A DNA stretch of 64,000 nucleotides from Tricholoma matsutake (lineage: Eukaryota > Basidiomycota > Agaricomycetes > Agaricales > Tricholomataceae): positions 248,001 to 312,000 of the forward strand of contig AP026538.1 of the NCBI GenBank assembly GCA_026075535.2, in the 5' to 3' direction. This document shows positions 32,950 to 44,879 of the stretch, one piece after another. A program made the position numbers and the translations under genes. The notes under the pieces are model-generated. The model ran no database searches and was not told where the DNA came from. It saw nothing but the letters and a program-made list of their open reading frames with translations. Each line of letters starts with the position of its first letter. Position 1 is the first letter of the stretch.

Positions 32950-34005
32950 AGCCTAGGCATCTGCAACTCGAGGCTTTTTCAAGTGTTCAATTTCTCCAGC
33001 AACATCCTCTTTATTCTTCTTTTCATATAAGTCCCCTCCATGATACAGACACTTCTTGATCTTGTGGCTGATTTCAAAGTAATTCTGCTGTTTTTCATGA
33101 GTGCTGATTATGCATCAAAGTGTTGAAAATGGAATAGTTATTGTGGGCTCGTCTTGATTCTCCACCTCTGAAGTACGATAGAGATGCTTGTTTAGAATGT
33201 TCATTGCTGTGGGCCCATTCAGTTCTTCAGGAAGAATCTACAACCCAAACATAGATATTAGTGAGTTGCGAGGCATTCCAGAGGAAAGGCACTTGCCGTG
33301 TACAGAGCATGTTGAGAAACCACAAACTTTATGTACTTTCCCTCAAATTATGAAAACTTAGTGGTGGCAGGCACGACATAGTCACTAGCCTCATCAGCAT
33401 GACTATCACATTTGTGAGCCCGACTCTTCCAAGGTCGAGAACATTTTGGCATAGTCTGCTTCCCAGAATGCACATGTCACCTTCTTCAAGCCTCATGGTT
33501 GTTGTCCCACTGGCACAGTAGGATTGCGCTCGATCTTCACACCGATTGCTAGCTGCACCCTGCCGAGGGAACAAGCAACATATCTCCCAAGATCATACAC
33601 AAGTTTCTGCTCATTCTCACTATAGGCCACTTCCCAGACAACTGTCGGCCATGCTTGTGTTAGGGTTTGCTTTGTGGGGTGGTCCTCGTACAGACTGAAA
33701 TCCAGACTCTTGATACCATGAACATCTGTAGAGCCTCCCAGGCGAACTAAGCCTGTGTCAACCGAGAGCAAAGAGCAACCTTCGGTGTCATTGGTGTTGA
33801 CACTGAAGAAGAGAGCAGACAAGATTTTGTGTCCAAATGTCGGGTAGTGCACAATCAACTTGTCTCCCGAGAAATTGATCCTTTGACGTTGTGAGACTTG
33901 CCATGAGCTAGAGAACCTGACATACCTGAGATTCTCCCAACCTGGCAACTCTCCCACTCTGGACTTTGCCTGTAACTTATCAACGATGTCTGACGAGATG
34001 CCCAC
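32950..34005 (-). pseudogene. PD-(D/E)XK nuclease-like gene, left copy
   Basis: Paralogue of the 39473-42353 gene. The nuclease core reads KSLDFSLYEDHP then WPTVVWEVAYSEN, so the candidate acidic residues (Asp of SLDFSLY, Glu of WEV) are both present; the right copy has His for that Asp. The frame is broken after CILGSRL (about 33450), where a deletion of coding DNA joins unrelated frames, and the N-terminal part before GISSDIVDKL is missing. The C-terminal end PRVADA lies at 32953. Confidence 0.7.
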
Positions 34006-34013
34006 AATAGATA

Positions 34014-34185
34014 TTTGCTGTTATGTGAGTATAGTACTGAAGTTCTGAGAGTGGGTGGGAGTGTTGCATCCTCAGGTAGTGGTTATGGTTCTTAAGATGG
34101 AATAGTTAGTTTTAGTTTGTCCATGTAGTCAGGAGAACTCTGAATCTTACAAAGAAACAAAACTACCAAAAAAAAGTTTCCACTC
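34014..34185. other. Junction segment between left arm and alpha-kinase gene
   Basis: Contains gttctgagagtgggtg...gttgcatcctc (34038-34075), which resembles 32508-32545, so a short repeat lies at both ends of the left arm. Confidence 0.4.
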
Positions 34186-36899
34186 ACCATGTCATCCAAT
34201 GTTGAGGCTGCTTATTTTACCACTGACAATTCCAATTCTGTTGTCTGTCAACGTTGCTTGCAGTCCTTGAGGAAGGGACAGAGCTCTATTTCATGCACGA
34301 TAAAAAACCTGATGGGAGGGGTAAACGAGTCTGTGGTGGCTGTCGTCAGTACTACCTCAGAAAGACAGAGACTTACCAGCATGCCCTGAGTTTGTCTCAG
34401 TCTATACATGCTTCATTACCTAATAAGTCTATGATTTTAGGTCTTGCCAGTGCTTCAGCTTCTGTGCAGATCACTCCAGTTGCACAGCCAGCAGTCAGCC
34501 ATCAGAATATCCATAAAGCTGTTGCTGACACACAAAGACATGGTACGACTGAATCTATCATATGCTGAAAACCTTGGAACTAAATCATGACACTCGCCTA
34601 CAGGCCAAAACCACCCAGTGCATATCAGTCAACTCATCACTTTGATGCCACCACCAATGGCCATGAGGCAGCACAGTACTCAGAGGTCGATCGTAAGCAG
34701 AGATGCATGACCGAAACGTAACTCTGGCTCCAAACAGACCAGTGGGCATCCCAGTTTTTATGGTCAAGGTGTTTTGATATGTCTGATTGTTGTCCCGAAA
34801 TTTGTATCAGAGCCCAATATGCTGGTACAGCCTGGTTATCAAGAAGCACATAAGATTTACGATGAGATGCGACAATTCTTTGCCCAAAGGGCAATGTCAG
34901 CACATGGTGGCGAGGTTGTTGTTATCAAGGTCACTATGATGTCTTTGAAGCCTGGTAATAGGAATCCTTCAGTTGGTTCAGTCCATGAGACAAACATAAG
35001 TCAACTGATTTCCTAATCTGTAGCTTCACAGAACATATCAGAGACGATCTCCAATATACCTGTTTACATCGGTGTTCAGGAACTCAAGAAGATCACATAC
35101 TTTACTCTGCTTCCTCCCTTCATGAAATGGTCCAAGGAGGATTCTCTGGATATCGAAGACCTTCGGTTGCACTTCAAAGATTGGGTGGAGCTCATTCCTT
35201 TAGGACCCAGTAATGAGGACACTGGTGCGATCTCATCCAATTTTTTTCTGCCAAAAGGGAAATCGAAGACAGTACAATTTCATATAATAAGGTGTTGGAG
35301 CTGTATCTGGAACTAGTGTACGATAGATATGCAGAGATTCAGACACGTCTAGAGGACATGGAAGATCAATCAGTGCATTCAATTCACTGACTACTGTATA
35401 TTATTAATTGATCCAATACAGGCGCATCCACCTATTCAACCAGTACAGAAGATGTCGATATCATATCTTACAGAAATGAAGGATGAAGATAGACAGTCTT
35501 TTGCATTGTTACCAGGATCTGATAGCTTGCCAGCTTCGACTGCCCTTGTAGCACAAAAGCGCTTGAGAAAGCGCCAACTTTCTGTAAGAATCACAATCTA
35601 ACAATAAGCTGAATCGTCAAAACTAAACTGGCTGTTTGATAACAGAAAGCCAGCATCAGGTCCCCCCATCGTGCCAAGCTGTGCCTCACTGACCAGCCAG
35701 TCACTGATGCTGCCGAACTTCCCACCACATCGTCTGTGCAGACTAAGGGTCTAGGCTCGGATCCAGGCTCACCAACTGCTCACAATGTACAACGAGCTCT
35801 CAAAGCCCAGACGGCACCATCTAAGAGGAACATGAAATCCATCTGTGAGTTTCTGACATTTTAAGGTTGAGAAACTAATTATAATTGTGCCCCATCGTTA
35901 GTGAGCACCCTGTCTGTGCAATGCATGCTCTATCCGATGGCCACAATGACTTTTTCTAGCCTGATTAGTCAAGCACGCTCATTTGATGCCATTAAGGATT
36001 GTGAAGGCCCTACCGCTTCAATGCTCATCTATAATCCTAATGCGACACCAAAATATGGTGGTTTCAAACAGGCGTTGTTTGGTCACTTGAGTCGTCCTCT
36101 CAGCTCTGGTTCCACTTCCATCTGCATCAAACAGTGCTGGTATCTATGCATGGCATTGGGGGGTCGGCTCACCTATGACAACCACACACAAATTACCAAG
36201 CTTAGTGCAGAGATCAATTGCCTGTGCTGGGCTTCAGCGCTTATGGGAATCGTTTATGATTTTGTCGACAAACATGTCAAAATGCATGGTCTGCCTTCTT
36301 TCATCATCCTGAAAATGTGCTTCGTGAAGAATGCACTTGCTATCGTTGATATGACACATGAGACATATATGGTAGAAGAAGTTATCGATGAAGCGGTTGA
36401 TGGAATGTTCATGAAGTACATCGGAAATGGTTCTGTGAAACTATATGATTTTCTCAGTGGTACTGCGGCTCATCGAGCTGGATCCCTGGCCTTTTCTCAA
36501 CATGTGCAATATCTGAAGACAAAGGGCCTTGTGTTTATAGGGGATTTCCAGGGTAAATCAAGTATGACCAACTAACCAAACATGCATATACTAATATTTT
36601 TTTTCAGGTGGAACATGTTTATTGACAGATCCCCAGATAATGACTGCATCGTGCATTTCTAAAACAGACTCTAGACTAGACTCAATTCTAATTTTAAACA
36701 TTACAGGGATACAGGTCTTATCTTTTCTGATGGAAATCTCTCGTCAACTCATGCCACTTTTGCTACTCAACATGTTTGCAATCTGTTCTGCGAGTTCTTT
36801 GGACTGCAAACATTCTCTGCGCAGACTGCTGGGGAGTCATTGTTCACTACTGGTGCTAATCCTGGTGTGACCCAGAAAGATGGCGAAATATCTAATTAA
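34186..36899 (+). CDS. Alpha-kinase (MHCK/EF2K type) with N-terminal zinc finger
   Basis: Atypical protein kinase family, expanded in some basidiomycetes. The N terminus has a CxxC...CxxC finger (VCQRCL and RVCGGC, 34247-34350) split by a one-base frame change. Middle exons (34770-35830) read FVSEPNMLVQPGYQEAHKIY and YIGVQELKKITYF-like text. The kinase domain (35901-36899) has GGFKQALFGHL, CIKQCWY with the likely ATP Lys, YIGNGSVKLYDFLSG, GDFQGG...LLTDPQ (the D.Q.N/TDP region) and the zinc motif QHVCNLFCEFFGL. Introns 36553-36607 (GTAAAT...CAG) and 36651-36706 keep the frame. Stop TAA 36897-36899. The catalytic half looks sound; the N-terminal frameshift makes activity doubtful. Confidence 0.85.
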
Positions 36900-37560
36900 A
36901 TCACAACACATCGTTTGTTTCGATGCATTGTTTTGACACATCTTTTGTTTTGATGCACCTTTCATTTTATTCACCTTTTTGGCAGAGTCAAGGTTTTCTG
37001 ATAGGAATGATTGGTCCCTACCCATTAGTTAGGATTTTAATACACGTTGTAGTCATCGTAAAAGGGGGTCCCAAGGGTAAGGAGCCTTTTTGTAGGCCTC
37101 TGTGCCACCTCAAGATCATGGATCAAGCTCCGCTACCTGCATGGTCTCAGTGAGCTCCAACCAAACTCCTTTTTTTTGCATGGTTCATCAAAGTGTTCTA
37201 TACGTTTGATTTTCGTGGCCCTCCCACCTCTGCCCTTATGCTGATGAATGTTTGGCTTGAATCGAGCATTCGAGCCATTCGAGCCATGACTAAGTCAAGT
37301 AGGTACAAATAAAGTGTCTCTTCTTCATTCCCACTACTTCAGTAGTGGGTTTTACTTTCTGTCAAAATTTACTTACTTGCCTATGTAATTTTGGGGTCTG
37401 CATGTCCGCTTACTTGCCTATGTAATTTCAGGGTTTGTCCAGGCGGGGCTCAGTTTTCCCGCTACTACCACTCTGAGCATGCAGCAGAGGTTGGTTGGTA
37501 CAGGAAAATTAAAAAAACCAATATCATTTTGAAGTACAAAAGTGATAAGACTGCAGAAGT
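36900..37560. other. No feature recognised
   Basis: Downstream of the alpha-kinase. Two copies of a word like cttacttgcctatgtaattt (37370 and 37409) are the only pattern seen. Confidence 0.35.
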
Positions 37561-37565
37561 AATAA

Positions 37566-39470
37566 TCAAGCAGAAAGTTCATCATCACCAGTACCACCAT
37601 CAGTGTCACTCTCCCCACCAGATGTAAAGTAAGCATATTTGGGATGTGGCACAGGGTCACTACTCGAGACATCTAAGCCACCAATATAATTGACATCCCT
37701 TCCAACGACGAGTGGTCGACCTAAACGGAATGGTTCCACATTCGGCAAGAGAGACATCCCCTGGTCTGGTTGTGCACTTTGTTTATGGCTACTGAGAATA
37801 TCTGTAAGTTCTTCATCACTTCCATCATGCAGCCGCTTCAAAAGATTGAGGTAAATATCCCAAAAAGTCTCAGTCATCATTTCCAGTTGTCCAATCATCG
37901 CATAGAGAGTCTGCATGCTCATGAAAAGCATGGGGTACCAGTTCGAATACAGGGTGATCTTGTGGAGCATATAGAGCTTTGACTTCATCTAAAGGCTCAG
38001 GAGTGACAGGTATCTAACACAGTAACAGTGCGTGAGGCTCAAGTAAGATAGGGGAGCATGCTAAATGAGCCTTGAAACCAACTGCATTGAAATGGGATGG
38101 GCGAGAGCATATCAAAGTGGGGATTCCATGCAGTAAGATTTTGTTCCTGACAGCACATGGAGCCATTGTGTTTTTGAACTTGACCCAGCTGTCAATTTCA
38201 GTCTGCAGCCATGGAATTGCAAACCAACGGAAAAGAAGACTGTGAAGGGGAGATGTTAGATATATAGCTATGTGAGTAGGACTGACTCACTTCTCAAGAG
38301 TGTTGTTCACATCATACCAACCCCTTTGTACACCTTGCTCCAACATATCCTCAAAACCTGGAGCAAAGTCACAACAGAAGACTGACCACTTTATTTCCAA
38401 AAGTATGTTTTTATGCCCCTTTGCAAAGCAATGCTGTAGAGTGTTTGTGAGGCTTGGGTCAAGGTGGTGTCGTATTACTGTGTGTGCATTGGCAACTCCA
38501 TAATTTTCTGAGCCAGGATCACTTTGAGTTATAATTGGAACACCTATTGTATGACTTTACGAGCGAACTCCAAGCATTGGATGATACAACACACTACCAA
38601 TTTGCCAACACGTGTCAATATAGAACTTAGCTACAAGCCTTGGATTTTTGTTCGTCCACCAGATTTTCATCCAATTGATTTCGCCTGAAAATGCTTTGCA
38701 ACCACAAACCAAACTGTCCCCACTTGTCGTGTTGATCCTGAAGCCATACATCATTAACACCTGCTGCCCAAAAATGCCTCTGCTTGAAACACCATTGGTG
38801 GCGCTCTTTAACTTTGTCAGGTTCCACCATGTTCAGGAGATGAGTGATGAGTGTTCTGAACGACCATCAGAAGCAACAAAAATAATATTAGACAACTACA
38901 CTCACCATGGGGCATGTACACCATGTATTGTTCGAAGCGACTTCCAGATACTCTCTGCACCATGTAGTGGGAAACGTTGGTGGATTTCATGGACTTGATC
39001 ACAGATTGAATCCATAGTGTGCTTTTGTTGATGAGTTGACATGAGGTTCCATTTCTTCTGTAATCTTCAAACAGTGATGACACTGGAACAATAGATTTAT
39101 CAGAGCTCTTGGATGACACTGACATCTCTACCTCAACCCATAAGTCTCAGTATTATAGTGAAACTTGAGCAATTCCGTAATTTGAACATCTGCGCACCCC
39201 AGTCCAAAGTACTCCTCAAACAGTCTGCGAATGTCTTCATCTGGTGCTAAAAAATAATAGTTATATGATTGAATCACCTAGGGTAAGAGGATGAGGTACT
39301 GACGACAAGGCTTGTATTGGTTTTTTTGGGGCATTCAAGTTTGAGGTCAAGTCACAAAGAACAAAATGCCTATTGTCAATGGTATTGCCAAATCTAGAAA
39401 TCACATGTGATGGTGGCTGGCTCACGGTACAAGTATCGATAAGCCACTGATATAAAGTCATATTGTACAA
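37566..39470 (-). pseudogene. Fungal integrase-core (DDE) transposase-like protein
   Basis: Minus strand, from the right: a start region (39470-39261), DEDIRRLFEEYFGLGCAD and FHYNTETYGL (39240-39140), VSSLFEDYRRNGTSCQ (39080), KERHQWCFKQRHFWAAGVND then DQHDKWG with the first catalytic Asp (38800-38720), INWMKIWWTNKNPRLVAKFY (38680), QSDPGSENYG with the second Asp (38520), FAPGFEDML (38340), and a C-terminal FWDIYLNLL (37860). The family has retroviral-integrase-like motifs and is common in basidiomycetes. Frames are shifted near 38720 and 38570 and elsewhere, so the copy is broken. Confidence 0.75.
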
Positions 39471-39472
39471 AG

Positions 39473-42353
39473 ATGCTACCCCACCAACTCCTGGGCCTGA
39501 ATTGTCATAGACCGACTACATATTTGACCCTTGAAGCCTCGTTTCCTTGCACTCCACCCCCATCTACTCCAAAACATGGCAGAGTCTCTTCTAATGTGCT
39601 TGGTCAGAAAGCCACACCATTGGTGGGCCAAAACAAAACAGTTTCTCCAGAGGGTCTTGCCAATTATGGTGCTATCAGTCTTCCAATGCCTTGCCGCTCA
39701 TTGGACTCCCCTGACAACCCACAACACCTGCCTTCATCTCTCCCCTCTGATCCTACAGATCCCACCGTAATTGCCCCTTCTACACCTTGGTCCTCATTAG
39801 AATCTGCCAACCAATCCCATGCCCCATCCTTTGATCAAGTTATATCTAGGCTGAAGCCACTACTGGATGGGACAGCTGGGACAGCTGGAGAGTGCAAGAT
39901 ATCTATTGTGGGCATCTCATCAGACATCGTTGATAAGTTACAGGCAAAGTCCAGAGTGGGAGAGTTGCCAGGTTGGGAGAATCTCAGGTATGTCAGGTTC
40001 TCTAGCTCATGGCAAGTCTCACAATGTCAAAGGATCAATTTCTCGGGAGACAAGTTGATTGTGCACTACCCGACATTTGGACACAAAATCTTGTCTGCTC
40101 TCTTCTTCAGTGTCAACACCAATGACACCGAAGGTTGCTCTTTGCTCTCGGTTGACGCAGGCTTAGTTCGCCTGGGAGGCTCTACAGATGTTCATGGTAT
40201 CAAGAGTCTGCATTTCAGTCTGTATGAGGACCACCCCACAAAGCAAACCCTAACACAAGCATGGCCGACAGTTGTCTGGGAAGTGGCCTATAGTGAGAAT
40301 GAGCGGAAACCTGCATATGATCTTGGGAGATATGTTGCTTGTTCCCTCGGCAGGGTGCAGCTAGCAATTGGTGTGAAGATCGAGTGCAATCCTGCTGTGC
40401 CAGTGGGACAACAACTGCGAGGCTTGAAGAAGGTGACATGTGCATTCTGGGAAGCAGACTACACTGAAACATTGATGATGCTCAACCCAGAAACCCAAAC
40501 AAAACCCACAAAATTGCTTCGGCTGGTATAACAAGAGTCAGAGGAAGGATGCAAGGCCCTCTAGATGTCACCTGTCAGACCGACCATCAAATAGTCATAA
40601 AACAACTGCTTGTTGAAGCAGTTCGAGGCTAAAAGAATGTGTTTCGAGGACTTGCGATGATTTTCGAGGGGTTGCAATGATTTTCAAGGTGTTGCAATGA
40701 TTTTCGAGATGTTGCGATATTGTTCAAAGAAGTTTCGAGGAATTTCGAGTGCACAGATATGTTCGGATGCAAGATCAGGGGACTAGACGAGTAGTAGAAG
40801 TGAAGAAAAGGCTAATCGAGGGAAGCGAGAGTGAAAATAGCGTAATGCGAGGAATTTCGAGGAATTTCGAGGAAGTTTAGCATAAAACACCAAACTTCGG
40901 ACTGAATAAGACTAAACTGTACTCTCAAATCACTGTGATCTGGGAGGAAGATGACGACTTTCTTGTTTTTCTTTGTATCTAGTACATCTTTTTATATAAA
41001 ATAAAGAAAGTACCTAAAAAGGCTAGAGAACATGAGCCAAACATGTGGAAAACTCGAGGCAAAAGACAATATAAGTATATCAGAACAATAAAGCGAGCCT
41101 AGAAGGGGTGAATATAACACATGATGAAGAAATAATAAGAAAGAATAGCTAAAACTGGACTGTCCTTGTTATAAATTGAATAAAACATCGGAACCTGCTT
41201 CGAGCAGATTGTATGCATGCACATGCGGTCGAAATGTGTTCAATATACTCAATATAGTGTCCCATGTGTCCAGCATGCATCCGAAGATCATTCAAACAGG
41301 AAATACTGTGTCCGATGATATTTTTCGAGGTTCGATGTTTTCCGAAGATTTTCGAAGATTCTTCAGACGTTGTTCATGGCCCAATATCGGTGCGATATTG
41401 TTCGACAATGGTAGGGAATACATCTGGCATGTGTGTGATGATTATTCGGATGGCAATATAGTGTCCGATGTCGATTTGCGATGTTCTATGATTTTCGAAG
41501 TTGGTCGAGGAAATATCGGACTTGTTCGAAGGCCGATATTGCTGCGATATTGCTCGATACTGGTTTGGAACTCGTCGATGATGCTCCAAGTGTATGTCCT
41601 GTGCTGTCCGAAGGTCGGGGGAGTTGTACTATAGTGGCTGAAGCCATACAAAGAATTTCGAGGTGTCGCAAAGGATTTCGAAGCATTCTCGTGACTTTGT
41701 AGAGCTTTGTAGAGCTTTGTAAAGCTTCAGAGGGGTTCGTATGGGTTCGTAGAGGTTCGTATGGGTTCGTAGAGCTTTGACGACGACTGTAGATGTGATT
41801 TTCCAAGCTTGAATGACAAGGTGGACCTATCAATGTTTGAGACCTTGGAAGAGTCTGGCTCAGAACTATTGAATCACCTAACAGGATGTGATAGTCATGC
41901 TGATGAGGCTAGTGACTATGTCATGCCTGCTGCCACTAAGTTTTCATGTGTTTCAAAATTCGAGGGAAAGTACATCAAGTTTGTGGTTTCTCAACATGCT
42001 CTGTACACGGCAAGTGCCTTTCCTCAAGAAATGCCTTGCAACTCACTAATATCTATGTTTGGGTTGTAGATTCTTCCTGAAGAACTGAATGGGCACACAG
42101 CAATGAACATTCTAAACAAGCATCTCTATTGTACTTCAGAGGTGGAGAATCAAGACGAGCCCACAATAACCATTCCATTTTCAACACTTCAATGTGTAAT
42201 CAGCGCTCACAAAAACAGCAGGATTACTTCGAAATCAGCCACAAGATCAAGAAGTGTCTGTATCATGGAGGGGACTTATATGAAAAGAAGAATAAAGAGG
42301 ATGTTGCTGGAGAAATTGAACGCTTGAAAAAGCCTCGAGTTGCAGATGCCTAG
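39473..42353 (+). pseudogene. PD-(D/E)XK nuclease-like protein, right copy, interrupted
   Basis: The N-terminal frame 39473-40531 is long and open: a Pro/Ser-rich region, FDQVISRLKPLLDG, IVGISSDIVDKLQAKSRV, FGHKILSALFFSVN, then the core KSLHFSLY...WPTVVWEVAYSEN...DLGRYVACSLGRVQLAIGVKI. This has the shape of the Uma2/restriction-endonuclease-like fold seen in fungal multicopy proteins; the Asp expected in SLDFSLY is His here. The C-terminal half (41800-42353, LNDKVDLSMFETLEE to LKKPRVADA) is separated by a 1.2-kb insertion (40571-41789). Removing the insertion and one copy of its duplication leaves an open frame across the join. An intact homologue is needed to prove the fold. Confidence 0.65.
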
Positions 42354-42702
42354 GCCACTCCTGACATAAGTTAGTTAGACCACATAACACAACCTACTAA
42401 CTCATTACCCAAGGATGCGACACTCTTCACTTCCTTTCTCAGAACTTTGATACCATACTTGCTTATGCCTATGAACACTATGCCTATGAATATTACCTTT
42501 TTCAACATGTTTTCTTGCCTCTGCTGAATTGGAGATACTCGATGTTAGATAATGACTTCAAATTTATTTATAAATAATGAGGTGTCCGAGGGTCTTGGAT
42601 TTTCCTTTTCCAGAATGACAGCTGACCATTGCAGGGTTGATGGCCGACCGTTTTGAGGTTATGGCTGACCAAAACTCAGCTGATCACTCTAGCTTGCCAT
42701 AC
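39899..42702 (+). repeat. Right arm of the inverted duplication
   Basis: Counterpart of 32262-34013 in opposite orientation. It keeps the empty site of the fold-back MITE pair at 42390/42391 and contains an extra 1.2-kb insertion. Confidence 0.9.
40571..41789. mobile_element. CGA-rich insertion in the nuclease gene
   Basis: Absent from the left arm. TAGATGT stands on both sides (40562-40568 and 41790-41796), a likely target duplication. Full of ttcgagg and tcga words (for example tttcgaggaatttcgagg at 40855), with CpG far commoner than nearby. It could be a solo LTR or a non-autonomous element; no TG...CA ends or inverted ends are obvious, and no recognised protein. Confidence 0.65.
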
Positions 42703-43289
42703 AAATCTGCTTACAGCCTACTACCACTTCCCTCCAGAACAGGACAGTTGCTGTCACACGGCAATTGCTGGTGCCATGCCATCACATTGATCGACAGACA
42801 GTTTTTCGGCTCCATCAAGTCTAGCCATGTTTTCTGGCAGTCTCAGCTTTTTGCTCACTTTTCCCCCAACAGCACCATGGACAAGCGCTCCGAGTCAATT
42901 GATGGCGCTGGCATCGGCCCTGCCACTGACCCCCTGGCACCGACCTCTGTCCCTCCCAAAGCTCAGCCTGCCGACATCGTCCTCAGCACTGCCGCTTTCT
43001 TCAGTGTCTGGCTAACTTTCCCCAACCTCCACTGGAAGCTGGTCCTCATCATCACACTCTCACTCTCCCTCGTCTGGCTCATCACCATTCTCTACCTCTT
43101 TTGCAGCCCCCACTATCAACGTGCAACCATGGCTGGTGCTGTGCATACCTCTGATGTGGCCACTGACTTGGACTTGTTGCCGTTCGCTGGTGCTGTTGGT
43201 GAAAATGGGAAACCCCATGCCCGGTCCTTCTCCCTGTTCATTGTGCTTCACACCCTCCTTTTTGCAAAGGCTCACCCTCCCTTCTTAGC
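42703..43289 (+). other. Spacer with an open frame of unknown meaning
   Basis: An open frame (42637-43293) runs from inside the repeat arm; from the Met at 42878 it reads Ser/Pro-rich text then a hydrophobic stretch (LVLIITLSLSLVWLITIL) that could be one membrane helix. No homologue recognised. The real gene may start only at 43290. Confidence 0.3.
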
Positions 43290-44692
43290 ATGAACATGTG
43301 CAAACACGAGCTGGAGGAATGGTGCCATGAATTCCATCTCAACCCAAAGGGCACCGTCACCACCCTCAAGCAGTGCCTCAAGGAGTTCAGTGCTGACTGC
43401 AACGCATGGAATGTGTAAGTCGTTGTTTTTGCTGTCCGTTTCGCCCCCTCCTTTCCACACTGATTGCTCCCGGCACCCAACAGCATTCTTCCTACTGCCC
43501 GAGCATCTCACAAGGGCCCTCATGCATCCACCAAGACCAAGCCAAAGTGCTCCACTCTCCATCGCAATGAGCTTCTGCATGGCGCTGGCATGGGTGTTTC
43601 ATCCGGTGGAGTGAAGCATGCCCTCCCAACAGAGCGCTCGAAGGACACGTGAATGGCAGAGGAGATCAGCAGGATCCTCCCATGGGTAATTTTCTCCTTG
43701 CTCCTCCCCTCCCTCAGCCATTCTGCCCCTGATGTGGTTGCAGGCTAGGGCTGTACAGAAGCAGTATCCGTATGTGCCGCCAAGCTCAGCTCCCTCACCT
43801 ACATCTTGTCCTCTCCCTGGTCTGGCCATCTCTCCCCCTGTGTCACTCATTCTCATGCCCTCTCTCCACCGGAACCAGCCTCTGCCATCCATGAGCACAT
43901 TCATCGCACAGAGGTGGCCCTTTCACAGATTCTCCAATGCATCACCAACAGACCTGGTTCCGTCGAGCCACTCACCAACACAACCATGCCCCTGCTGCCA
44001 TTCATGAACAACATCGGCGACAATATGGCAATGGCAGTCGACAGCAGTGATGATCAGGCAGCAAGCACCATGATCATCACCTCAAAAATTCTTGAGGTAC
44101 ACGACATCCAGCTGGGGAATGGGAAGACCATCTGTATCACCAAGGATGATATCCCCAGCCCCCTGCACTCACTTTTGCTCATGACATTGCCCACCTCAAC
44201 TCCATCTGGGATGACACATCTATGTTCTGGGATGGCTCCAAGGCTGTGTTTGCTGTCAAGAGAGAGCCGGTGGCACTTGTCCACTGGCCAGTTCTCTATG
44301 GATGCTGGAAAGGGTCGCAATGGGATGGACTCAAGAAGCCCTTTTCAGAGTGGAAGGTATGTAATGTCTCTGTGAATGTATTGTTGGCTGTCACTAATGC
44401 TGGTGCCTCTTAGTTCCTTGTCGGCTACTACTGCAGCAAGAGCACTGCCAACTTTTGGAAGGAGTTCTCCACTCCAAGCAGCAAACACCTATCCTATTCC
44501 CCCATCAACCTGATGCTGTGAGGGCAGCAGAAGAACCAAAACTCAGCCGTTGTCCAGCAGGCATGCAAGGAGTATGGTTCGCGGTTCAACAAGGTCTTTA
44601 GCTACATCAAGAATGGCAGGACAGTGGTGATGTCAAGTGCCACTGACATTGTGAAACGGTACAAGGAGCTGCATGACACATTGTTTGCATGA
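43290..44692 (+). pseudogene. SAP-like basidiomycete orphan family protein
   Basis: Starts MNMCKHELEEWCHEF (43290), a SAP-like helix-turn-helix (about 35 residues) of the type that binds AT-rich DNA, up to ADCNAW; then an intron (43417-43484), TERSKD, a second intron (43686-43744), YPYVPP, a variable middle, and the conserved C terminus IAHLNSIWDD, LVHWPVLYGCWKG (44180-44356), an intron (44357-44413), FLVGYYCSKSTANFWKEF and YGSRFNKVFSYIKNGRTVVM, ending 44692. In-frame TGA at 43650-43652 and 44519-44521 stand where relatives appear to have Arg, so this copy is inactive. Function unknown. Confidence 0.65.
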
Positions 44693-44879
44693 GTTTTTAC
44701 AAAGTTTTTATTGGCCCGTTCATTAGTTTAGTTGTTTGCAGAAGTTTATTAGTAGTTTGATATGTTCTTTCATTCAGTAGTGGTTTGATGCATTCTCTCG
44801 TTTAGTAATAGTAGTTTGATACATTCATTTCTTTTTCCAAAATACTAGTACCCACACTGGCACTGTCTACTCCATGCAG
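44693..44879. other. Convergent intergenic spacer
   Basis: Tandem-like agttt/gttcattagttt words between the converging SAP-like gene and the recombinase gene. Confidence 0.4.

Larger units (their letters stand above)
32262..34013 (-). repeat. Left arm of an inverted duplication (copy of 39899-42702)
   Basis: Minus-strand reading follows the right arm closely from ATATCTATTGTGGGCATCTC (34013) to the words around agctgatcactatagcttgccat (32262). Differences: this arm has the fold-back MITE pair (32564-32912), lacks the 40571-41789 insertion, and has lost a stretch of coding DNA near 33430-33450. The arms are 5.9 kb apart and enclose the alpha-kinase and the integrase-core gene. Confidence 0.9.

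Noticed and set aside
32262..42702. Starship-type giant transposon
   Set aside because: No tyrosine recombinase of the DUF3435 captain type at an end, and Starships are known from Pezizomycotina, whereas all families here look basidiomycete.
42637..43293. Membrane protein gene
   Set aside because: Only one hydrophobic stretch, the frame starts inside a repeat arm, and it overlaps the start of the SAP-like gene; kept only as a spacer with an open frame.
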